The notes under the pieces were generated by a model that worked only from the letters and a program-made list of their open reading frames with translations, was not told the origin of the DNA and searched no databases. A DNA stretch of 44,591 nt from Bacteroidota bacterium (GTDB lineage Bacteria; Bacteroidota; Bacteroidia; Chitinophagales; Chitinophagaceae), in the NCBI GenBank assembly GCA_013289015.1, contig JABDAV010000018.1, positions 1 to 44,591 of the forward strand, given 5' to 3'. Each line of letters opens with the position of its first letter. Positions within the stretch are counted from its first letter, which is position 1. Of the stretch, positions 8,882-16,206 are shown piece after piece. The position numbers and the translations under genes were made by a program.

Positions 8882-11800
8882 TTAAAAAGTTGCATTTAAG
8901 CCGAATGTAATAACCATTGGTATTGCACCACCTGCTGCATCATAGCCAAAAGAGGTTGCATCACCGCCATACTCTGCAGTATATCCATTGTTATGTTTCC
9001 ATGTTATCAGGTTCTGCCCGTTGGCATATAGCCTTATACTTCTTATATGGATGCTGCTTAAAGTGCCTTGTGGGAAACTGTAAGACAATTGAACATTTCT
9101 TATTCTGAAATAACTGCCATCTTCTATATTATAGGTAGAACCCTGGTAGTTTACACGATCAGCAGCACTAATTATAGGTTCCCAGTTTGATGTTCCGGGG
9201 CCATGCCACCTGTTAAGCTGGAACGCTGCATAATTAACTCTCTGGAAAGGAGACTCCAAAGAGTTCCAAACCCTGAATATTTCATTTCCATATACGCCGG
9301 CTCCGTCAACATCCAAACTGAAATTTTTGTAATTAATCGTTATGGAAGCGCCATACATAAAATCAGGAGACGGGTTACCTATGTATGTTCTGTCACTGGC
9401 ATCAATAACGCCGTCACCATTCAAATCTGCATACTTTCTGTCACCGGGTCTTACCGCGCCTAAAGAAGATTCGCTTGGCGATTTAATTATATCAGCATAA
9501 GATTGAAAAATACCTATTTGTTCATACCCATAAAAAGAAGCAATAGGATGGCCGGGTGCTGTGCGGCTTACTGCAGCACCATTATTTTGTGAAGCTATAT
9601 CAATAACGCCATTAGGAAGATCACTGGCAAGGCTTAGCACTTCATTCTTCATGAAAGTGATGTTACCCGATACATCTATGCTGAAATCTTTCGAAAAATT
9701 CTGAGTCCATGATGCTAAAAATTCTTCACCGGTATTGCGTATAGAACCGCCGTTAATTATTTCATCAAACAAACCAATTGGTTTCCTATCCACATAAGTC
9801 ATCAGATCCTTTGTTGTTCTGTTATAATATGTGCCTTCAAAATGCAACCGGTTATCAAAAGCGTTTAATTCTATGCCTATATCCGCAGCATTAACAGTTT
9901 CCCAATGTAAATCCGGGTTCACCTGGTAAGCCGGCTGAGCTGCATTATAAATGTAAGGCCCAAAATTGGCATTTATTCCTGAAGCCAAAGAAGGATAATA
10001 AGGGTATGGCAATGGATTTCCTGAAGGATCATTGGGCGTGCTTTGGTTACCCAATACGCCTATAGTACCACGTACTTTAAGATAGTCAAATATTTTCTGA
10101 TCTGCCATAAAGTTTTCTTTACTGATATCCCAGCCCGCACCCACCGCCCAGAAAGCCTGGTTACGGTTTTGAGGAGGCAACTGGGATGAGGCATCGTTAC
10201 GGAAAGACGCATTCAAAAAGTATTTGTTCTTATAATTATAAATTGCCCTCGCCAACTCAGAAACGGTTGTTCTCTCATATTGAGAACTGTTAGCAACAGT
10301 AAACTGGTCACTCTGGAACCCGTTGCTTAAATACCAGAATCTTGGATCATCCGGTATTGGCAATGAACCTGGTGTACCGGCTGTCTTTGCTGTGCCACCC
10401 CGATTGAAGTTTCCGAAATAATATGTTGTAAAACCGCCGGTAACCTGAAGATGATGAGAGCCCCTAAACGTTTTTGTATAGGTTAGTATCTGGTCCATCT
10501 GGAATTTCTTATAAGTTTGGTTGTTTTCATATACCTGAGTTGTCTGGCTATATAAATAAGGAGTATTAGAAACAGGGTTATAAGCATAATAGAGCGGCAA
10601 ATAGCTGCGATAATCTATGTTGCTCATATCTGCATAGTAAGTAGAACGAAAATCAAGGTCTTTTGTAATATTTATATCTGCATAAATACTTCCTACGTTT
10701 CTATATTCCTGGTTTACAGATTTATTCCACTCATTATTTATCTGAACCAAAGGGTTCACCACGCCGGAATTTTGCAAGCCAACATCAAGGCCAGAATATA
10801 AATTCTCCATAATAGAATCTGAACCATAAGGATCCTGTACAAGAAAAGGCTTGGTGCCTGCAGATACCTGCGGCATTACTTTCCTTGCAGCATCCAAAGC
10901 ATCCAGGTGGCCGCCACCGTAATCAGCCACATCGTAAGGATAATCAGTTCTTGCTGAATTAAGGGTGAATCCTACTTTAACCCATTTAGCCAGTTTTAGT
11001 TCATCAGCTATCGAAAGCGTCATTTTTTTCAATTGCTGGTGAATGATGATTCCCTGGTCGTATATATAACCCAAAGAAAGATTGAACTTATTTTTTTCTG
11101 AGCTTGAGGAAACACTCAGGCTATTGTTACTAAACTGGCCCGTTCTTGTAACTGCATCTATCCAGTCTGTATTTGCTGTTAAGAAAGAATAATCCGGCGT
11201 TGTAGCACCGTTGTTCGCATTTTCCTCATTAAACAACAGGTCAAATCCGGCAGCATCAACCATTTTTATTTTATCTACGAGTTTCTTGGATCCGTAAGAT
11301 GTTGTAAAGCTCACAATCGTTTGACCAGCTTTAGCTTTCTTAGTGGTAATAACTATTGCACCGGTAGCGCCTCTTACCCCAAAAATTGCCAGTGATGATG
11401 GATCTTTTAATACTTCTATTGACTCTATATCATTCGGGTTCAAAAAATCAATGTTATCATTTAAAATCCCATCAACAACGTATAGTGGATGCACCTGTCC
11501 GATACTTACTGTACCGCGGATCCTGATATCCGGAGAAGCGCCGGGCGTACCACTGTTTACAACTGATAAACCCGTTACCTTGCCCTGCAATGATGATATG
11601 GGATTGGGGTTTGGCTTGTCAGCCACTTCTTTTCCGGCTACGGTGGCGATAGAACCGGTTAAATCCCGTTTTTGAGCAGTACCGTACCCAATTACTATCA
11701 CTTCTGAAAGCTGAGCAGAGGTAGAACTTAAAGAAAGATCAATAGCGGCCCTGCTGCCAACCGTTATTTCCTGCGCCTGGTAACCTATATATGAAAACAC

Positions 11801-12034
11801 AAGAATATCAGTTGCTTTAGCGGAGATGGAATAAGCACCCTCTGCGTTTGTAACTGTTCCGGTTTTTGCATTTTTTATCTGCACAGACACGCCGGACAAA
11901 GGGGCGCCGCTTGAATCAGTAATTCTTCCTGTAATAAGACTTTGCGCATAGCTGCTGCTTCCAAATACAAGCATCACTATTACTACAAGCATTAATCTTA
12001 ATTCTACCAAACATTTGTGTTTAAGATAATTCAT
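8882..12034 (-). CDS. SusC/RagA-family TonB-linked outer-membrane transporter
   Basis: A TonB-dependent receptor of 1050 residues. From the ATG at 12034 a signal peptide runs to GSSSYAQ. A carboxypeptidase-regulatory-like domain follows (ITGRITDSSGAPLSGVSVQI), then the SusC signature and plug (VIVIGYGTAQKRDLTGSIATV, GATGAIVITTKKA) and a long beta-barrel ending in IPMVITFGLNATF. The frame is open 36 codons further upstream to 12142, but those residues precede the signal peptide and are rejected. Role: energy-dependent import of oligosaccharide together with SusD. It is the first gene of the minus-strand operon. Its control region is shared with the divergent paa operon and holds a structured repeat. 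No sigma/anti-sigma pair is next to it. Confidence 0.96.
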   Translation of the reverse strand: MNYLKHKCLVELRLMLVVIVMLVFGSSSYAQSLITGRITDSSGAPLSGVSVQIKNAKTGTVTNAEGAYSISAKATDILVFSYIGYQAQEITVGSRAAIDLSLSSTSAQLSEVIVIGYGTAQKRDLTGSIATVAGKEVADKPNPNPISSLQGKVTGLSVVNSGTPGASPDIRIRGTVSIGQVHPLYVVDGILNDNIDFLNPNDIESIEVLKDPSSLAIFGVRGATGAIVITTKKAKAGQTIVSFTTSYGSKKLVDKIKMVDAAGFDLLFNEENANNGATTPDYSFLTANTDWIDAVTRTGQFSNNSLSVSSSSEKNKFNLSLGYIYDQGIIIHQQLKKMTLSIADELKLAKWVKVGFTLNSARTDYPYDVADYGGGHLDALDAARKVMPQVSAGTKPFLVQDPYGSDSIMENLYSGLDVGLQNSGVVNPLVQINNEWNKSVNQEYRNVGSIYADINITKDLDFRSTYYADMSNIDYRSYLPLYYAYNPVSNTPYLYSQTTQVYENNQTYKKFQMDQILTYTKTFRGSHHLQVTGGFTTYYFGNFNRGGTAKTAGTPGSLPIPDDPRFWYLSNGFQSDQFTVANSSQYERTTVSELARAIYNYKNKYFLNASFRNDASSQLPPQNRNQAFWAVGAGWDISKENFMADQKIFDYLKVRGTIGVLGNQSTPNDPSGNPLPYPYYPSLASGINANFGPYIYNAAQPAYQVNPDLHWETVNAADIGIELNAFDNRLHFEGTYYNRTTKDLMTYVDRKPIGLFDEIINGGSIRNTGEEFLASWTQNFSKDFSIDVSGNITFMKNEVLSLASDLPNGVIDIASQNNGAAVSRTAPGHPIASFYGYEQIGIFQSYADIIKSPSESSLGAVRPGDRKYADLNGDGVIDASDRTYIGNPSPDFMYGASITINYKNFSLDVDGAGVYGNEIFRVWNSLESPFQRVNYAAFQLNRWHGPGTSNWEPIISAADRVNYQGSTYNIEDGSYFRIRNVQLSYSFPQGTLSSIHIRSIRLYANGQNLITWKHNNGYTAEYGGDATSFGYDAAGGAIPMVITFGLNATF

Positions 12035-12281
12035 ACTATTCAATTGAAATTTAAATTGTTTGCGTAAGTTTTTAAACTCTGCACTGTGAGGTAAGGCATC
12101 AAACATCGTTTCACTAAGTTTTCTATATAAGGTTACAAGCAAGCTTTTGAGCCGGAATTATAGCCATATAAACAAGCAGAAGATTCTATTAATCCAACCC
12201 AGTTTTAGAGACAAGCTAAATTGTTTCTATGCTGCAAAGTATTATAAATTTTTTAACGATTGTGGCTTTTTTGTAAGATTC

Positions 12282-12648
12282 TCATCTCCTGGCGGAGTTT
12301 TTTTGACATAGTCACATAGAAATTACCCGAAAGTAAAAATTGAAAGGCATTTTTTACTGCCTGTCTCTAAGAAATGATAGATGTATGCCGGCAGGCTGTA
12401 TTGATCATTTTATTCATTAATTGCCGGCTCCTGTTTACCCGGTAGCTTATTTCGACGAAAAATAATCGAAATAATCTCGATATAACTTCGATCTATTAGA
12501 TCGAATAGATCGAAGTTATATCGAAGAAATGAGCTTTCAGTTATTAAGATGTCTATTAAGATGATAGGGGTTTTCGTGCATTCGTGGCAATGCTGGATTT
12601 TTGCCAAACGTCTTCTGTTGGATCTCTTATAACCCCCCGCCAACAGGT
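12282..12648. repeat. Structured MITE-like element, copy 1
   Basis: A non-coding element related over its length to the reverse complement of 41911-42312. Shared blocks in the same order include GGCGGAGTTTTTTTGA, TAGTCACATAG, GAAAGGCATTTTTTACT, TGTATTGATCATTTTATTCA, GACGAAAAATAATCGAAATA, ATCGAAGTTATATCGAAGAA, then ATCTCTTATAA before the right end. The ends are related inverted repeats built on TTGGCGG. Inside it, 12477-12497 and 12504-12524 form a perfect 21-bp inverted repeat with a 6-nt loop. The left end CTCCTGGCGGAG plus T7 could also act as a terminator. It separates susC from paaA. A 77-codon ORF inside it looks spurious. No target-site duplication is evident. Confidence 0.8.
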
Positions 12649-12706
12649 ACCTATAGTATTATTGTACTATTTTGTTTTTAATTTGAGGAAAAACACCTAT
12701 AGTATT
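12649..12706. repeat. Two direct repeats ACCTATAGTATT upstream of paaA
   Basis: ACCTATAGTATT occurs at 12649-12660 and again at 12695-12706, 46 bp apart and between the structured element and the paaA palindrome. They may be regulator sites or relics of the neighbouring element. Which of these applies cannot be told from the sequence. Confidence 0.45.
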
Positions 12707-12774
12707 TTTTAATCAGGATAAGGTTTGTTGAATACTTTTTAAAAACAGTTCTTAAGAATTGTTTCGGATTTATC

Positions 12775-12788
12775 CTAACAATTGTTAG
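12775..12788. promoter_or_regulatory. Candidate PaaR-type operator upstream of paaA
   Basis: CTAACAATTGTTAG is a perfect 14-bp palindrome ending 26 bp before the paaA ATG. It fits the frame CNAAC-N4-GTTNG. As I recall it, the consensus for the TetR-type phenylacetyl-CoA regulator PaaR of Thermus is CNAACGNNCGTTNG, so only the two inner G/C positions differ. A second short palindrome, TTCTTAAGAA, lies upstream near 12750. No paaR gene is in the window. Confidence 0.5.
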
Positions 12789-12814
12789 CCTATTTTAATT
12801 ATTTTTACTTTTAT

Positions 12815-13783
12815 ATGAGTATGCAATTACCGGATCATGAAAATACATTTCAGCATAAGATTGATGTTGAGATAAAAGTTGAACCAAAGGACTGGATGCC
12901 CGAAGCTTACCGTAAAACATTAGTAAGGCAAATAAGCCAGCATGCGCATAGCGAAATTGTAGGTATGCTGCCTGAAGGAAACTGGATAAGCCGCGCTCCT
13001 TCCCTTAAACGCAAAGCCATTCTTATTGCCAAAGTACAGGATGAAGCAGGTCATGGTTTATACCTTTATTCCGCATGCGAAACATTGGGAACAACAAGGG
13101 AAGAGACCATCAATGATCTGCATAGTGCTAAAGCAAAATATTCTTCCATTTTTAATTATCCAACATTAACCTGGGCAGACATGGGCGCCGTTGGCTGGCT
13201 CGTTGATGGAGCTGCCATTTTAAACCAGGTAATGCTCTGCCGTACATCTTACGGTCCGTATGCAAGAGCAATGGTGCGCATTTGTAAAGAAGAGAGCTTT
13301 CATCAGCGGCAGGGTTTTGATATTCTGCTTACTTTAAGCAGGGGCACTGCAGTGCAAAAAGAAATGTGCCAGGATGCGATCAATCGCTGGTGGTGGCCTT
13401 CATTAATGATGTTTGGACCAAAAGACAGCGAAAGCACCAACACAGACCAAAGCATGAAATGGAAAATAAAACGCAAAACAAATGACGAGTTGCGCCAGCA
13501 GTTTGTTGATATGTGTGCAGAGCAGGTCAGGATCTTAAACATGATTTTGCCGGATAAAGATCTGAAGTGGAATGCAACAACACAACATTACGATTTTGGT
13601 GAAATAGAATGGAATGAATTCTGGAATGTGGTGAAAGGAAACGGCCCATGCAATAAACAAAGGCTTGAGGCGAGACGCAAAGCGCATGAAGAGGGAGAAT
13701 GGGTTCGTGAAGCCGCCGCTGCGTACGCAGAAAAAAGGAAAACAAAGCCTCAAACCCCTAAAGGGGCTTTAGCAGCAGCGTAA
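12815..13783 (+). CDS. paaA: 1,2-phenylacetyl-CoA epoxidase, catalytic subunit PaaA
   Basis: A 322-residue protein that aligns well by eye with E. coli PaaA (309 residues). It is the di-iron oxygenase subunit that epoxidises the ring of phenylacetyl-CoA in the PaaABC complex. Ligand motifs are visible: [19 protein letters not shown] (E..H) and [12 protein letters not shown] (E..H), then [12 protein letters not shown]. The ATG at 12815 begins [12 protein letters not shown]; a TTG further upstream is also open but overlaps the putative operator. The last dozen residues ([12 protein letters not shown]) are encoded by a short GC-rich palindrome that also occurs in neighbouring genes, so the tail looks acquired. 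First gene of the paa operon. Confidence 0.96.
   Translation: MSMQLPDHENTFQHKIDVEIKVEPKDWMPEAYRKTLVRQISQHAHSEIVGMLPEGNWISRAPSLKRKAILIAKVQDEAGHGLYLYSACETLGTTREETINDLHSAKAKYSSIFNYPTLTWADMGAVGWLVDGAAILNQVMLCRTSYGPYARAMVRICKEESFHQRQGFDILLTLSRGTAVQKEMCQDAINRWWWPSLMMFGPKDSESTNTDQSMKWKIKRKTNDELRQQFVDMCAEQVRILNMILPDKDLKWNATTQHYDFGEIEWNEFWNVVKGNGPCNKQRLEARRKAHEEGEWVREAAAAYAEKRKTKPQTPKGALAAA
13744..13770. repeat. GC-rich palindromic repeat inside the paaA 3' end
   Basis: CCCCTAAAGGGG (13755-13766) lies within outer arms AAAGCC (13744-13749) and GGCTTT (13765-13770). It is translated in frame as KPQTPKGAL at the end of PaaA. It belongs to the same family as the elements near 13884, 14885, 15476, 15636 and 19479. 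Confidence 0.65.
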
Positions 13784-13814
13784 CAATTCAACCTCAACAT
13801 TTAATTCAAAACCA

Positions 13815-14189
13815 ATGAATATTACAATCAGAAAATATTATTATGGAGATATTCCTGATGATAATTCCGGGGAAACTGCTAACTCCTCCCCTGAAGGAGG
13901 AGGTAGGGAGGGGGCCTGGCCTTTATGGGAAGTTTTCATCAGAAGCAAGCAGGGCCTTGATCATAAACATGCCGGCAGCCTGCACGCAGCAGATGCCCGG
14001 ATGGCTATTGAAAATGCCCGCGATGTTTACACACGCCGCAATGAAGGCATAAGCATTTGGGTGGTCGAAAGCAAATATATTCATGCATCCAGCCCTGATG
14101 AAGCAGAAAGCTTTTATGAGCCTGCGGCTGATAAAATTTATCGCCATCCTACTTTTTACGATCTTCCGGATGAAGTGAAACATATGTGA
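13815..14189 (+). CDS. paaB: 1,2-phenylacetyl-CoA epoxidase subunit PaaB, with repeat-encoded N-terminal insertion
   Basis: A 124-residue PaaB (E. coli PaaB has 95). From PLWEVFIRSKQGL through HAGSLHAADARMAIENARDVYTRR to KIYRHPTFYDLPDEVKHM it follows the family closely. PaaB is the small non-catalytic subunit needed for an active epoxidase. The extra 25-30 residues at the N-terminus include NSSPEGGGREGAW, encoded by a GC-rich palindromic repeat (13884-13916) that keeps the frame. The gene starts 31 bp after paaA. An element carrying an IVP gene follows before paaC, breaking the usual tight paaB-paaC spacing. Confidence 0.95.
   Translation: MNITIRKYYYGDIPDDNSGETANSSPEGGGREGAWPLWEVFIRSKQGLDHKHAGSLHAADARMAIENARDVYTRRNEGISIWVVESKYIHASSPDEAESFYEPAADKIYRHPTFYDLPDEVKHM
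13884..13916. repeat. GC-rich palindromic repeat inside paaB
   Basis: CTCCTCCCCTGAAGGAGGAG forms a hairpin and is followed by GTAGGGAGGGGGCC. It is markedly richer in G and C than its surroundings and is read through as SSPEGGGREGA. The inserted residues are absent from E. coli PaaB. Confidence 0.7.
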
Positions 14190-14199
14190 AGGAATGTAA

Positions 14200-14704
14200 T
14201 TTGGAATTAGGAATTGGGAATTAGGGATTTTGATTAAACCCTTATTTTTTATGAATTATCGAGGTTATAAAGATTTAGAATGCTATAAGCAAGGGAGGGA
14301 ATTAAGAATATTTATTTCTGCTCTTATAAAAAAGTTTCCGTCGTATGAAAAGTTCTTATTGACGGCACAAATTTCTGACTCTTCAAGATCTGTAACAGCA
14401 AATATTGCAGAGGGCTATGGGAGATTTACATACGCTGACACAAGAAATTTTTTTATTATTTCGAGAGGATCAGTAACAGAAACAATGGAACATCTGGCAA
14501 CAGCATTTGACGAAAGTTATATTGTTGCAGATGAATTAAAAACCGGAGAAGAAAAATGTGAGTTGGTTTTTAAATTAATCAACGGCTATATTTCTTATTT
14601 AGAAAAATCTAAACAATTTGTACCTTCTAAAAAATAGTATCAATGTTTAATTCTAATTCCTCCATAACTAATTCCCAATTCCAAATTCCCGATTCCTTAA
14701 TCAA
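14200..14704. mobile_element. Small element with inverted-repeat ends carrying an IVP (four-helix bundle) gene
   Basis: The left end (14200-14235) is built of GGAATTAGGAATTGGGAATT-like units. The right end (14650-14704) contains the inverse, including AATTCCCAATTCC. Between them lies a single gene for a 23S-intervening-sequence-type four-helix bundle protein. No transposase is present. The element interrupts the paaB-paaC junction, and its right end runs into the paaC reading frame, encoding NSNSSITNSQFQIPDS. Boundaries are approximate and no target duplication was identified. Confidence 0.65.
14251..14637 (+). CDS. Four-helix bundle protein (23S rRNA intervening-sequence protein family)
   Basis: A 128-residue protein of the IVP/S23 family (PF05635). 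The pattern is recognisable: YKDLECYKQGRELRIFISAL, FPSYEKFLLTAQISDSSRSV, TANIAEGYGRF and FFIISRGSVTETMEHLATA. Family members are small helical bundles originally found inside 23S rRNA intervening sequences and also as free-standing genes; their molecular role is not established. The ATG at 14251 (MNYRGYKDLE) is preferred to a TTG seven codons upstream. The gene sits between paaB and paaC, flanked by inverted repeats, and has no plausible role in phenylacetate catabolism. It is best read as element cargo. Confidence 0.9.
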   Translation: MNYRGYKDLECYKQGRELRIFISALIKKFPSYEKFLLTAQISDSSRSVTANIAEGYGRFTYADTRNFFIISRGSVTETMEHLATAFDESYIVADELKTGEEKCELVFKLINGYISYLEKSKQFVPSKK

Positions 14705-15473
14705 TTATACACTTCATCTTGCAGATAATACATTAATTCTTGCCCAGCAAAACAGTGCATGGTGTGGTCACGGGCCTATACTGGAACAGGATATAGCCAT
14801 TACCAATATTTCTTTGGATCTTTTGGGGCAGGCAAGAAATTTTTATCAATACGCTGCTCAATTAATAAACGAATTCAAAGCGCACTCTCCAAAGGAGAGG
14901 GCGGGGGGTGAGGCCACAGAAGATACATTGGCTTACCTGCGCGATAACCGTGAGTATAAAAACTGTTTACTTACAGAACAGGAGAACGGCGATTGGGCGA
15001 AAACAATTTTGCGCCAGTTTCTCTTCAGCAATTATCAATATTTATTGTATGAAAAATTGCAGTACGGCGAAGATGAACAATTAAGAGCCATAGCAGAAAA
15101 AGCATTAAAAGAAGTTATCTACCACTTAAAATGGAGTAGTGAATGGGTGATTCGTTTGGGGGACGGAACCCACGAAAGTCATCAGCGTATAAGCAACGCT
15201 GTTATAGAATTGTGGCCTTATGTGGATGAGCTTTTTATCAACGCAGATTACGAATCAGCATTGATCGCAAACAATATTGCAGTTGATGGAGGTTCTATTA
15301 AAAAATCATGGCTCCAAGGAACAGAAGAAATTTTTTCTGAAGCGATGCTTTCGGTTCCGCAAAATGTTTTTTCACAAAAAGGCGGAAAGCAGGGTATTCA
15401 TACAGAACAGTTAGGCTATATCCTTGCAGAAATGCAGTTTTTACAAAGAGCCTATCCGGATAGTGTTTGGTAA
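14643..15473 (+). CDS. paaC: 1,2-phenylacetyl-CoA epoxidase structural subunit PaaC, with altered N-terminus and an insertion
   Basis: A 276-residue PaaC (E. coli 248). From YTLHLADNTLILAQQNSAWCGHGP through ISLDLLGQARNFYQYAAQL to GIHTEQLGYILAEMQFLQRAYPDSVW it matches the family. PaaC is the ferritin-like structural partner of PaaA. Two stretches are foreign to the family. The first 18 or so residues (NSNSSITNSQFQIPDS) are encoded by the right inverted repeat of the IVP element, which therefore provides the present start codon. The residues around HSPKERAGGEA are encoded by a palindromic repeat at 14885-14915, where E. coli PaaC has only a short loop before DTLAF. Both keep the frame. Confidence 0.95.
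   Translation: MFNSNSSITNSQFQIPDSLINYTLHLADNTLILAQQNSAWCGHGPILEQDIAITNISLDLLGQARNFYQYAAQLINEFKAHSPKERAGGEATEDTLAYLRDNREYKNCLLTEQENGDWAKTILRQFLFSNYQYLLYEKLQYGEDEQLRAIAEKALKEVIYHLKWSSEWVIRLGDGTHESHQRISNAVIELWPYVDELFINADYESALIANNIAVDGGSIKKSWLQGTEEIFSEAMLSVPQNVFSQKGGKQGIHTEQLGYILAEMQFLQRAYPDSVW
14885..14915. repeat. GC-rich palindromic repeat inside paaC
   Basis: CTCTCC-AAA-GGAGAG is a perfect 6-bp hairpin (14885-14899), followed by GGCGGGGGGTGAGGCC. It is translated as HSPKERAGGEA between YAAQLINEFKA and TEDTLAYLRD, a position where E. coli PaaC is shorter by about a dozen residues. Confidence 0.7.
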
Positions 15474-15475
15474 TA

Positions 15476-15493
15476 CCCCAGCCCTAAAGGGAG
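15476..15493. repeat. Palindromic repeat between paaC and paaD
   Basis: CCCCAGCCCTAAAGGGAG with CCCT-AA-AGGG arms lies in the 24-bp gap between the paaC stop and the paaD ATG. It has the same character as the repeats within the neighbouring genes. Here it sits just before the start codon, where it could affect translation of paaD. Confidence 0.5.
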
Positions 15494-15497
15494 AATT

Positions 15498-16022
15498 ATG
15501 ATTGAAGTAAAAAATATAAGTGAAGAAGATATATTGAAGATTCTTGAAACAGTTGCTGATCCTGAAGTGCCTGTATTATCAATTATTGATCTTGGAATTG
15601 TTAGAAAGATCGAAATATATAATGCTGTTCAAAAGCCTCCTTCAGGGAGTTTGGTAGTTTTCATTACGCCAACTTATACCGGTTGCCCGGCAATGGATGT
15701 AATTAATATGAATATAAGACTGGCTTTGCTCGAAAATGGTTTTATCAATGTTGAAATAAAAACGGTTCTGTCACCGGCCTGGACAACAGACTGGATGACG
15801 GAAGAAGGCAAACAAAAATTGAAAGCTTATGGCATAGCACCACCGAATATGAAACAACAGGTTTGCACACCGGGCCTGTTCCAGGAAGAAGAAGCTGTTC
15901 AATGCCCGCATTGTACTTCTTATCATACGCAAATGATCAGCCGTTTTGGTTCCACGGCTTGTAAAGCTTTATATAAATGTAACGATTGTAATGAACCTTT
16001 CGATTATTTTAAATGTCATTAA
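15498..16022 (+). CDS. paaD: Phenylacetate degradation protein PaaD (MIP18-family Fe-S/assembly factor)
   Basis: A 174-residue PaaD (E. coli 165), 24 bp after paaC. The N-terminal MIP18/DUF59 domain shows TVADPEVPVLSIIDLGIVRKI and FITPTYTGCPAMDVI. The middle has LSPAWTTDWMTEEGK, and the C-terminal cysteine-rich tail has CPHCTSYHTQMI, FGSTACKALYKCNDCNEPFDYFKC. PaaD is thought to mature an iron centre of the epoxidase system. Residues around KPPSGSL interrupt the strand before VVFITPTY and coincide with a palindromic repeat (15636-15650). The usual partner paaE (reductase) does not follow and is not elsewhere in the window. Confidence 0.94.
   Translation: MIEVKNISEEDILKILETVADPEVPVLSIIDLGIVRKIEIYNAVQKPPSGSLVVFITPTYTGCPAMDVINMNIRLALLENGFINVEIKTVLSPAWTTDWMTEEGKQKLKAYGIAPPNMKQQVCTPGLFQEEEAVQCPHCTSYHTQMISRFGSTACKALYKCNDCNEPFDYFKCH
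15636..15650. repeat. Palindromic repeat inside paaD
   Basis: CCTCCTTCAGGGAG gives a CTCC/GGGAG hairpin read as PPSGS in PaaD. It is shorter than its relatives in paaB and paaC, and sits in a loop between two expected beta strands, where an insertion would be tolerated. Confidence 0.55.
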
Positions 16023-16206
16023 GGTATTTGAATTTGTTCTATTTTTATTAAGCGGTTCCTGCTGCAAGACTAGCTTATTTATTAAAGCATATTTTCCAAT
16101 AAACAATCTGGCTTAACTCTTTAAACAGAAATGTTATGCCTGTTTGTTATTATCCGTCAATAAAATGTATAGGAAATTTTAAAAAGAAGTATAAAAACAC
16201 ATTACT

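Noticed and set aside
12035-12142. N-terminal extension of SusC
   Set aside because: The frame is open, but a typical signal peptide starts at 12034 and the extra 36 residues have no targeting character.
12410-12643. 77-codon minus-strand ORF
   Set aside because: It lies wholly inside the structured repeat and crosses its long hairpin; the matching part of copy 2 does not keep the frame.
16023-16206. paaE or a second PaaR site between paaD and paaG
   Set aside because: The gap is only 184 bp and contains neither an ORF of useful length nor the CTAAC...GTTAG palindrome.
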